Shown here: piece by piece, positions 35,351-43,494 of the stretch
How the letters are laid out: every line of letters begins with the position of its first letter
Numbering within the stretch: position 1 is the stretch's first letter
Source of the DNA: JAIBCC01 sp963763855
GTDB lineage: Bacteria > Acidobacteriota > Blastocatellia > Pyrinomonadales > Pyrinomonadaceae
Length of the DNA stretch: 64,000 nucleotides
Assembly: GCA_963763855.1 (NCBI GenBank)
Contig: CAVXPU010000005.1
Coordinates: 3,100,001 to 3,164,000 of the forward strand
Direction: 5' to 3'
The notes under the pieces: generated by a model
Database searches by the model: none
What the model saw: only the letters and a program-made list of their open reading frames with translations
Told to the model about the DNA's origin: nothing
Position numbers and translations under genes: made by a program

Positions 35351-37920
35351 CATAGTTCGGAAATAAGTCGGATTGCTTCATCCATTTTTTGTGCGTTTTC
35401 AACCGCAACATTTTCAAACACCATAAAATAACGATAATTATTGCCAGCCTTGCTTGCCCAGAGTTTACCAAGATTGATTTTTCGCTCCGAATCCGAGTTA
35501 TCCAAATGATCCCCTTTTGATTCAAGCAAAACAACTTTTCCACTTTTGGTTAAAATCAAAAAATCTGGGTAATGATTAATAAATCCATTCAAACAAAAGC
35601 CTTTTTTCTCAATTATTTTGTGCCAAAAACCTATATTTTCAAGATTCGCAATTTCGCTGATAACTTTTGCTTCAAAATTGTTCATCGATGATTCATTGAC
35701 ATACAAACTTTTAGAAATTCCAATGGAATTAAGCGAGCTTGAAGGCGTAATAAATTCGGGCAGAGTATAGTTTGGTTTAACAATTATTTTGTCTGTATCA
35801 AGCGAATTTTTAAAATGTTTTTCTTTATGAATAGTCGCGAGTTCGCTTATTTTGAGTTTGATTTTGGCAGCATATGCAAAATCTCGCTCAAGGCAATCTC
35901 GCATGTTTTCAATCGGCAATTGTTCTAAAATTCTATTGACATAATGCTTAACTTCCTTGTCCGCAATTGGATACATATTTCCGATGAATTTACAAAATCT
36001 TGCGTTTATTGCATCAATTTGCGACTTTGTCGGTAAACTCAAAATTTGTTCATTCAAAATTGAAATTTGTTTTTGATTAGCTTTTTTGTAAGTCGGTTTG
36101 TAATCGTCTTTGCTTATCTCTTCAAGGTCTATGAAATATGTTTCAGAATCAAGGCTCTCAAAATCAATATTGGTGTCGGCTTGGCTCAAGCGAAAATCCG
36201 TCAGAAGCTCATTTGAATTAAACAATTCAAAATCTTCTTCAAAAAAACCGCCTTGTTTTGATTGAACTTTGATGAAAAACTGCGGCAATTTTAATTGTCT
36301 GGCTTGTTCGGCAAAGATTTCTTTGATTGGTTGCATATTGGTTTTTTCGGCAAGCTCACTTGGCATTGAAAACAAATCGTCTGATTCAATCGCTTTTTCA
36401 AAATCGGCATTTATTTGCAAAGCCTTTTCGACAAATTCTGTCAAATTATTCGCCTCGGAAAGATTGATTTTCGAGACGTCAATTTCATCGTCAACCGCAA
36501 TTTCTGATTGGTTAATCGGTTCATTTTCGGGAAACAAAATCGGCTGTGGTTGTTTTATCGTAATTGTAATTTCTTCTTCAATAGTTTCGACCACGCGAAA
36601 ATCTTTATTGCTGAAACCTGCTTGGTTCAACCCTTTGACGATGTTTTCCAGCGTTTTTTGAAACATTGCCGAAGCCGTGAAAACATAACTCATATTCAAC
36701 ATTTGATCATTGTGTTGCCTCACGATTGGCTGCCGCAAAATTCTTCCCAAAATTTGTTCAACATCAACTGCCGAAGCCTTGTTTGCGAGCGATGCCAAAA
36801 TATATGCAAACGGACAATCCCAACCTTCTTTCAAGGCATTAATCGTGATAATAAATCGCACAGGACAATCTTTGCTCAATAAATCAATGTCTTTTAGTTC
36901 GTTATTATCGGCAGTTTTGATTTTAATTTGCTCGGCGGGAATACCTATTTTTATCAGTTTATCTTTGATTTCGTGAAAGGTTACGGCATCTTCGGCGTTT
37001 TTTGGTTCAGCTTGAAAAAGAACAATCGGGCGAATATAGCTTCCGCCATTTTCTTCTTCAGATTTTGCTGCGTCTTCTAATTTTTCGCGGAAATTAATCG
37101 CATTTTGGATCACTTCCGATTTGTCGCGTTGATTTTGAACAACCACCGGAAGTTTAACCATATTGTTCTTTTTGAGTTGCTTTGCATCGACGTAACTTAT
37201 TATATTTGAATTGTTTCGCGGCGTAGCGGTTAAATCTAAAATAAAACTTGGGCTTAGATTTTCGAGCATTTCAACGCTTAAAGGACTTTCTGCATTATGA
37301 CTTTCATCTACAATCACAATCGGTTTCAAACTTCGCAAAACGCTCATTACAGAAACATCTTCTTCATCAATTTCAAAGCCTTGCAAATAGCCGTTTTCTT
37401 GATGAAGTTTGCGGTCGTATCGCGGTTCAAATGCCCGAACTTTCACACTATCGAAACTCAAAACGATAATGTTTAGTTGTTCGCGGACAGAATCAGAATT
37501 AAAGCCAACACCTTGCAGAACGTCTTGTTTCGTAAAAACTTCGACTCTGCCGTTAAAATGCGTTTTTAATTTGCGGTTGTAAAAATGATCTGAATCTGCG
37601 AGATTTTTGATTGTTTGGTCAAGAATTGTAATTGAAGGAACAAGCCAAACTACAACTTTTGCTTGTGATTGTGGAAATTTTTCAAAAATTGGACGCAAAG
37701 CATTGACGGCGATAAATGTTTTTCCGCCAGCGGTCGGAACTTTTATGCAAACGTGCGGTGTGCCTTTTACGTTGTGTTTGTATGAGAAAAAATCAGCTTT
37801 TACACCTTTGTCTTTCCAAAATGTTTGAAATGCTTTGCCGACAAATTCGTATTTTTCAACATATTCGAGAAAACTTTCCAAATCGTTGATAACAGTTTGT
37901 TGATAATCTTTTAGTTCCAT
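35350..37920 (-). CDS. res: type III restriction enzyme, Res subunit
   Basis: An 856-residue translocase-nuclease. VPTAGGKTF (61-69) is Walker A, VDESHNAES the DEAD-like Walker B, DLTATPRN motif III, and KEGWDCPFAYILASL plus ILGRILRQP the later superfamily 2 motifs. The C-terminal DFLILTKSGKVVLLESKGDH is the PD-(D/E)XK nuclease site. With Mod it cuts DNA near unmethylated sites after ATP-dependent translocation. Gene order on the minus strand is mod, rhuM, res, with REP-like hairpins around rhuM. No frame problem is seen. Confidence 0.92.
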   Translation of the reverse strand: MELKDYQQTVINDLESFLEYVEKYEFVGKAFQTFWKDKGVKADFFSYKHNVKGTPHVCIKVPTAGGKTFIAVNALRPIFEKFPQSQAKVVVWLVPSITILDQTIKNLADSDHFYNRKLKTHFNGRVEVFTKQDVLQGVGFNSDSVREQLNIIVLSFDSVKVRAFEPRYDRKLHQENGYLQGFEIDEEDVSVMSVLRSLKPIVIVDESHNAESPLSVEMLENLSPSFILDLTATPRNNSNIISYVDAKQLKKNNMVKLPVVVQNQRDKSEVIQNAINFREKLEDAAKSEEENGGSYIRPIVLFQAEPKNAEDAVTFHEIKDKLIKIGIPAEQIKIKTADNNELKDIDLLSKDCPVRFIITINALKEGWDCPFAYILASLANKASAVDVEQILGRILRQPIVRQHNDQMLNMSYVFTASAMFQKTLENIVKGLNQAGFSNKDFRVVETIEEEITITIKQPQPILFPENEPINQSEIAVDDEIDVSKINLSEANNLTEFVEKALQINADFEKAIESDDLFSMPSELAEKTNMQPIKEIFAEQARQLKLPQFFIKVQSKQGGFFEEDFELFNSNELLTDFRLSQADTNIDFESLDSETYFIDLEEISKDDYKPTYKKANQKQISILNEQILSLPTKSQIDAINARFCKFIGNMYPIADKEVKHYVNRILEQLPIENMRDCLERDFAYAAKIKLKISELATIHKEKHFKNSLDTDKIIVKPNYTLPEFITPSSSLNSIGISKSLYVNESSMNNFEAKVISEIANLENIGFWHKIIEKKGFCLNGFINHYPDFLILTKSGKVVLLESKGDHLDNSDSERKINLGKLWASKAGNNYRYFMVFENVAVENAQKMDEAIRLISEL

Positions 37921-37928
37921 TTTGTATT

Positions 37929-37998
37929 TGCAGAAGCCCGCACGAAGTAAGGGCGATTTGAGCGGAAAGACACACTTACTAACGTGCGTGTTTCTGCA
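37929..37998. repeat. REP-like hairpin, TGCAGAAGCCCGCACG family (copy 1)
   Basis: An imperfect inverted repeat in the res-rhuM spacer: one arm is TGCAGAAGCCCGCACGAAGT, the other the complement of TGCAGAAACACGCACGTTAG, separated by about 15 bases. It matches the element at 39007-39076 and the half-copy in mutS2. Confidence 0.85.
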
Positions 37999-38001
37999 TT
38001 T

Positions 38002-38994
38002 TTACTTCTTGCCTTTAATCAATTTTAGATCATTTTCCAATTCCGACAAACTTTCTTTCGATTCAATCAGGCGTTGTTTTTCGTTGTATTTTTCATATTC
38101 TTTAACGGCAATTTCATCGGCAAGTTTTCTTGTGACTTTTCCGGCATCGTGCAAAATATTAAGTTCATTAAGTTGCAAAATATCATCAAGTTTTGCAATC
38201 CAATCTTTCATATACATTGGACGTTTTGCGAGTGCTTGCGATTCGGCAAACGCGAGATATTGTTCAACCAACAAATTTAATTGCTGTAATTCGGGTTCGG
38301 TCAAATAATTTTTGGCAATCAAAACATCTTCTTTTCTGATTCGTTTATTTTTCCAAGTTGTTAAGCCTAAATTCTGTTTATCTGCATCAACACGTTCCTT
38401 TATCAATTCGGCGGCGGTGCGATTGTGAATAGCATGATGAAGTTTGTTTTGGATAACTTGAAAGAATTCTCGCGTGGCATTTGCGTCTTTGTCGTAGTCA
38501 ATACTGGTCAGATAAATGTCTTTAACTTTTTGATAAAAAACCTTTTCAGAACTCCGAATATCACGGATTCTTTCAAGCAATTCATTGAAATAATTCATCT
38601 TATTGCCGGATTTCAAACGGTCATCGTCAAGCGTAAAGCCTTTGACAATCAATTCTTTCAAACGATTGGTTGCCCAAATTCTAAACTGTGTTCCGCGAAG
38701 TGAATTAACTCGATAACCAACCGAAATTATGACATCAAGATTGTAAAATTCTATTTCGCGTTCAACTTCCCGCGTTCCCTCTTTTTGAACTGTTGCATTT
38801 TTTGCAACAGTTGAACCTTCGCTCAGTTCGTTTGTTTCAAAAACATTTTTGATATGTCTTGAAATAACGGATTTGTCGCGTTGAAACAATTCTGCTAATT
38901 GATTTAGCGTCAGCCAAACCGTTTCGTTATCGAGTGTAACTTCTATTTTCGTCAGGTTATCTTGTGTTTGATAAATTATAATTTCACTGTTCAT
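38002..38994 (-). CDS. rhuM: RhuM family protein
   Basis: A 330-residue RhuM-family protein, named from a Salmonella pathogenicity island and often found with restriction systems; the molecular role is unsettled. QLAELFQRDKSVISRHIKNVF reads as a helix-turn-helix, and VEREIEFYNLDVIISVGYRV with GTQFRIWATNRLKELI is the family signature. The C-terminal half is helical with a Lys/Glu-rich end. It sits between mod and res, an atypical position that would make it co-transcribed with both. REP-like hairpins lie on each side, within 4 and 13 bases of the gene ends. Confidence 0.88.
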   Translation of the reverse strand: MNSEIIIYQTQDNLTKIEVTLDNETVWLTLNQLAELFQRDKSVISRHIKNVFETNELSEGSTVAKNATVQKEGTREVEREIEFYNLDVIISVGYRVNSLRGTQFRIWATNRLKELIVKGFTLDDDRLKSGNKMNYFNELLERIRDIRSSEKVFYQKVKDIYLTSIDYDKDANATREFFQVIQNKLHHAIHNRTAAELIKERVDADKQNLGLTTWKNKRIRKEDVLIAKNYLTEPELQQLNLLVEQYLAFAESQALAKRPMYMKDWIAKLDDILQLNELNILHDAGKVTRKLADEIAVKEYEKYNEKQRLIESKESLSELENDLKLIKGKK

Positions 38995-39006
38995 AAATTT
39001 TCATTA

Positions 39007-39076
39007 TGCAGAAACACGCACGAAGTAAGTGTGCTTTTCGTCAACCTCACGCCCTTACTTCGTGCGGGCTTCTGCA
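39007..39076. repeat. REP-like hairpin (copy 2)
   Basis: An inverted repeat with arms TGCAGAAACACGCACGAAGT and the complement of TGCAGAAGCCCGCACGAAGT, separated by about 16 bases. It lies between mod and rhuM and is in the opposite orientation to the copy at 37929, so rhuM is bracketed symmetrically. Confidence 0.85.
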
Positions 39077-39078
39077 CT

Positions 39079-40654
39079 TTAAAATCTCGTAATATCACGC
39101 GGAATTTTCTTAAAAATGATGTGATGTTTTTGCATAAATTCCTTGCTCAACAAACAGTTATCAGCGTAAATTACCATCGTCTTTGGTTTAAAATCGAAGC
39201 GAAGCTAGAAACTCAAGATTCAGCGTGGTGATTTTATCTTTTTCATAGACAAAAAAATAGGCTGTTTCGTCAACTGTTCCTAGTAAATACGGCGATGCGG
39301 CATTATCAACGGCAACTTGATTTTCTGGTGAAATATTTTCGGTAAAGGCGACATATTTGCGGATTTCTTCAATGCCGATTTCTTCGTTAAGATTGCCGTT
39401 AGCGTCAAAGATCACATCGCCGATTTCATAATAATCAAACGAACCGCCCAAACCTGCGACCGCTTTTGTGCCTTCGCCGTAGCCGTTCATTACACGCCGG
39501 ACTCTTTCCGCTGTAATTGTTTCAGCATAATCCATTGTTTCGATCAAGATAAATTTGCGGTTTCCGCCGTCTTCCGCGTTCAATTTCAAAACGGAATGTG
39601 CCGTTGTTCCCGAACCTGCGAAACTGTCGAGGATAACATCCTTAAAAGTTGTAAAAACTTGTAGAAAATAGCGAATTAAATAAGTTGGTTTTACAGTATC
39701 AAAACCGTGACTTTTTCCCAAAATATCACTTAATTGTGCTTTACCAATTTCGGCTGTTCCAGAAATTTCCGTATCAATATAAGTATAAAAAGGCTGATGT
39801 AATTCTTCTTCTTCAAAATCGTAGTGTTTTCTAAAGGGTATTCCTTTTCTAAACTCAATTCTATTTTTTTCATATAAATCATTAATAAAGTCAAAACCAC
39901 CTTTCCATCTTTGAGTTTCATCAGGAACAAAACCCGCAATTTCAAATCTCATTGTCCCACGCTCATAAACACCTAAGTTTGAGGTTAAAATAGTTGTTGT
40001 TCGATAATTTCCTTCATTATCTTTATGTGGATAACTATAGACTTTTGGGTTACTTAAAGTTCCATACTTTAATTTTGTTGCAACTTTTGCATAAACCAAA
40101 ACATATTCAGAAACATTTTGAACTCTATATTTTGCTTCACCTGCATTTGTTGGTTTGGCTCTTGATTTCCAAACAAAGTTCCCAAGAAAATTACTTTTCC
40201 CAAATATTTCATTTAATAAAAATGTTAAATTCTCTACTTCATCATCTCCTATACTCATAATAATTACGCCATTATCAGCCAACAATTTTTTGAGCAATTT
40301 CAAACGCGGATACATCATACACAGCCATTTATCGTGCCGCGAAAGGTCTTCGCCTTCTTTGCCGACCACGTTTCCAAGCCAACGCTTAATTTTTTCGTCA
40401 TTGACATTATCGTTATAAATCCAACCTTCGTTGCCTGTGTTATACGGCGGATCAATATAAATGCACTTTATTTTCCCTTCAAATTCGGGCAAAAGCGATT
40501 TTAAGGCTTCCAAATTGTCGCCGTGAATAATGCGGTTATCGGTCGAGTTCGCGTCCGAAGCCGTGAAGTTGTAGCTTTTATCGAGAATCCGAAAAGGAAC
40601 TTCGTGATGATGATTGATAACTTTGTCTTTTCCAGTCCAAGTAAGTTTAGGCAT
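39079..40654 (-). CDS. mod: type III DNA methyltransferase, Mod subunit, interrupted by one frameshift
   Basis: A beta-class N6-adenine methyltransferase of about 524 residues. IYIDPPYNTG (Asp68-Tyr71) is motif IV; DSFAGSGTTAHSV (about 345) is motif I for S-adenosylmethionine. The central part is the target recognition region and is distinctly AT-rich. The main frame stops at 39188 after LEFLASLRF, but removing one C from CTTCGAT continues FKPKTMVIYADNCLLSKEFM and the family's typical IPRDITRF end. The span is 3 x 525 + 1 bases, so a single inserted base near 39199 explains it. Confidence 0.88.
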
Positions 40655-40694
40655 ATAATTTGTTTGCGTGATTGTAGCAGAGTTTAATTCAATA

Positions 40695-40720
40695 AAAAAA
40701 GCACCTTTCGATGCTCTTTA
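40695..40720 (-). terminator. intrinsic terminator after the amidohydrolase operon
   Basis: On the minus strand AGCATC and GGTGCT pair around a GAAA tetraloop and are followed by seven Ts, about 25 bases past the amidohydrolase stop. Confidence 0.75.
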
Positions 40721-40745
40721 TATCAAAAAAACTATTTGAAAGTCT

Positions 40746-42095
40746 CTACTTCCGATCCTTAAACCGATCAAATAATTCCGTATGCCTACTCGTCAGCGGA
40801 ACTAGGCGACCGTTGATAAATAAGTATTTGATATTCGTCCGGGCTTCCAGCATATCGCCATCGGCTACTACAATATTGGCGACTTTTCCGGTTTCAATCG
40901 AACCGAGTTTATCGGAAACTCCCAAAATTTGTGCCGGGTAAAGAGTCACAGCTTTGAGGGCTTCCATTTTATCCAAACCGTAGGCAGACGCGAGACCCGC
41001 ATGATATGGCAAATCTCGAACTTCTGCACCATTATTGCCCGTTGAGATCGCGAATTTTACCCCGGCTTTTTGTAATTTTGAAGGCGATTCAAACAAGTAG
41101 TCGTAAGCATCATCTTCTTGAACCGGCAATTCGTAAATATTTGTATAAACCACGGCGATATTATTTTTCAGCAAGACATCGGCTGCTTTCCACGCGTCTT
41201 GTCCGCCTGAGATAATGCCTTTAAGCTTATTTTCCTCAACGAATTTGGCAACCGCACGGATATCGCGTTCTCTCTCAGCCATGAAGATCACAGGTTTTTC
41301 GCCGCGTATGTATGGAATCATCGCTTCAAAACGCAAATTTGTTGCGGATTTTGCGAGAGTGGCATCTTTTGCCATCGCGTCCTTGATTCGTGCATATTCC
41401 TTAACGTCTGCAAACGTCTTTTTCAAATCGTCCAAACGCCGGTCGCGTTGCTTCACAGCTTCGTTATAATCAAGTGCCGGACCGCCGCCAAACCCTTGAA
41501 ATGTGGAAATTCGCGGAAAATTAATCACCAATGAATGCAGCGAAACAACCGACATATCCGATTGGCTGGCTCCCCACAGATTTATTACCGCAGATTGCCC
41601 TGCGATAACGCCGCCGGTTGGCATTGAAAGCACGCTCGTAATGCCGTTTACACGAGTTACATTAACGTGCGAAGAGTGTGGATTAAGCCCGACAATCGCT
41701 TTTGCATTCGCATTGTTATCACCAATTTCGGCAACGTCAACGGTTGGATCAGCGGAAAGTGTAATTTCAGCCAAACCCAGATTTGTAGAAGCATCAATCA
41801 TTCCCGGATAAACGCTTAAGCCTTTACCATCAATAATTTCCGCACCTTTTGGAGCAACTATTCCAACGCCAAACTCCGCAATTTTCCCATCCTTTATAAC
41901 GATGGTTCCATTTTCAATTGTTGCACCAGAAACCGTAACGATTTTTGCATTCGTGATCGCAAATGTTCCGGCTTTGCCGATTACGTTTTGCTGCGAGCCA
42001 TCGGATTGAGCGAATAGCGAAAAGTGAATAGTGAATAATGCCAAGCATAGAAGAAGGCAATTCTTAATTTTGAATCTTAAATTTTGAATTTTCAT
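40746..42095 (-). CDS. exported amidohydrolase-fold protein lacking the HxH metal motif
   Basis: A 449-residue amidohydrolase-superfamily protein. The signal peptide (residues 1-30) is largely encoded by heptamer repeats. The usual metal-binding HxH after strand 1 is replaced: PGMIDASTNLGLAEI. Later features remain, such as GKVANIVVADGDML and the C-terminal INGRLVPLTSR composite beta domain. Catalysis as a normal metallohydrolase is therefore doubtful; it could be a structural partner of the neighbour at 42095, with which it overlaps by one base. Third gene of a three-gene operon. Confidence 0.82.
   Translation of the reverse strand: MKIQNLRFKIKNCLLLCLALFTIHFSLFAQSDGSQQNVIGKAGTFAITNAKIVTVSGATIENGTIVIKDGKIAEFGVGIVAPKGAEIIDGKGLSVYPGMIDASTNLGLAEITLSADPTVDVAEIGDNNANAKAIVGLNPHSSHVNVTRVNGITSVLSMPTGGVIAGQSAVINLWGASQSDMSVVSLHSLVINFPRISTFQGFGGGPALDYNEAVKQRDRRLDDLKKTFADVKEYARIKDAMAKDATLAKSATNLRFEAMIPYIRGEKPVIFMAERERDIRAVAKFVEENKLKGIISGGQDAWKAADVLLKNNIAVVYTNIYELPVQEDDAYDYLFESPSKLQKAGVKFAISTGNNGAEVRDLPYHAGLASAYGLDKMEALKAVTLYPAQILGVSDKLGSIETGKVANIVVADGDMLEARTNIKYLFINGRLVPLTSRHTELFDRFKDRK
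42009..42093. repeat. heptanucleotide repeats in the signal-peptide region
   Basis: Two tracts lie in the first 30 codons of the amidohydrolase gene. At 42009-42036 are AGCGAAT, AGCGAAA, AGTGAAT, AGTGAAT. At about 42066-42093, read on the minus strand, are AAAATTC, AAAATTT, AAGATTC, AAAATTA. They encode parts of KIQNLRFKIK and FTIHFSLFAQ. Confidence 0.8.
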
Positions 42096-43456
42096 TACTT
42101 ATTTCCTCCATCGGCATCATCATGGTGAGCTTTGCGTTTTTCCTTCGGCAAAGGCGGTGGAGCGTTTCCGCTTGATTTATTGGGTTCTGCACCTTCTAAA
42201 GCTTTGCGTTCGGCTGCCAATTTCGTGCGATTTTCGATGTCTTTTGCACGATCAAAGTAGATTTCACCTTCGATCATCGTTATCTCCGGATGTGAATAAA
42301 CACTGAATGGATGTGCATTCCAAATTACAATGTCAGCATCTTTTCCAACGTCAATTGAGCCAGTTCGCTTATCAATTCCAAGCTGTTTTGCCGGATTCAG
42401 AGTGATCATTTGCAAAGAATCCTGCTCCGGAACTCCGCCGTATTTCATAATTTTTGCGGCATCTAAATTCAAACGACGCATTCTTTCATCAGAATCCGAA
42501 TTTATCGAAACGCTCACGCCATTCTTCCATAAAATATAGGCATTGTACGGAATCGCATCGTAGGCTTCGAGTTTGTACGACCATGAATCGGTAAAAATCG
42601 AAGCTCCTGCACCATGCTTAGCAATTTCGGGAGCTGTTTTATAAGCTTCAAGAGCGTGCTGTAAAACTCTGATTTTGAAGCCGAATTCCTCAGCAAGTCT
42701 CAATAAATTAAGGTGTTCGTCGCTGCGATACCCGTGGCAATGAACATAGCGTTTGCCTTCTAAAATCTCGACAATCGGCTCTAATTCCAAGCTTCTACGC
42801 GGTTGAACATTTGTCTTTTTCGCTTTGAAATCGTCCCAAGATTGTTTGTAATCTCTGGCTCGCGTAAAAGCATCCCGCATCGTTTCAATCACGCCCATCC
42901 GCGTTCGCGGATAACGACCTTGTTGACCGCCGCGTTTCGGATTTTCGCCCATCGCAAATTTAATCGCGGGCAAGGCATCTTGCATGATAAATTCTTCAGC
43001 AGATTTGCCCCATTTGAATTTCACCGTTGTAGCTTGTCCGCCTATCGAATTTGCCGAGCCGTGGAGCAACAACGCCGTTGTCGTGCCGCCAGCCAGAGAA
43101 CGATAAATCGATATATCAGTTGGGTTTAGCATATCGCGGACATTTGTCATGGACGTCACGGAAAGTGAACCTTCATTGATCGAATCAAGCATCGTGTGCG
43201 AGTGAGCATCGATAATTCCCGGAGAAACAAATTTGCCGGTCGCATCGATTACTTTGCCGCTCGATTTAAGATTTTTTCCGATTTTAGCAATCTTGCCGTT
43301 TTGAATCAGAATATCTGTTCCTTCAAGCGTGCCTTTTGAGGCAGTCAAAATTGTCGCGTTTTTGATCAAAACTTCACCGGAAGATTGAGCCGAAACCACA
43401 ACTGCATTTGTTGCCAATAATATAGTTAATAGAATTAAAGCCGTTATTTTTTTCAT
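42095..43456 (-). CDS. exported amidohydrolase (imidazolonepropionase-like)
   Basis: A 453-residue exported metallohydrolase starting at the ATG at 43456, which opens a signal peptide (MKKITALILLTILLATNAVV to SAQ). PGIIDAHSHTMLDS carries the HxH metal pair, YVHCHGYRSDEHL supplies further His ligands, and SVSINSDSDERMRRL the late Asp. This is the only one of the three adjacent paralogues with an intact site. The substrate is unknown; related enzymes act on dipeptides, imides or prolidase-type substrates. The C terminus is Pro/Lys/His-rich (PPPLPKEKRKAHHDDAD). Confidence 0.87.
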   Translation of the reverse strand: MKKITALILLTILLATNAVVVSAQSSGEVLIKNATILTASKGTLEGTDILIQNGKIAKIGKNLKSSGKVIDATGKFVSPGIIDAHSHTMLDSINEGSLSVTSMTNVRDMLNPTDISIYRSLAGGTTTALLLHGSANSIGGQATTVKFKWGKSAEEFIMQDALPAIKFAMGENPKRGGQQGRYPRTRMGVIETMRDAFTRARDYKQSWDDFKAKKTNVQPRRSLELEPIVEILEGKRYVHCHGYRSDEHLNLLRLAEEFGFKIRVLQHALEAYKTAPEIAKHGAGASIFTDSWSYKLEAYDAIPYNAYILWKNGVSVSINSDSDERMRRLNLDAAKIMKYGGVPEQDSLQMITLNPAKQLGIDKRTGSIDVGKDADIVIWNAHPFSVYSHPEITMIEGEIYFDRAKDIENRTKLAAERKALEGAEPNKSSGNAPPPLPKEKRKAHHDDADGGNK

Positions 43457-43494
43457 AGCTTTTTGCCTTTTATTTGAATCTTTTACCTTGCCCA

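Noticed and set aside
37929..39076. CRISPR-like pair of repeats
   Set aside because: Only two copies, each an inverted repeat and separated by a whole gene; no spacer array and no cas genes.
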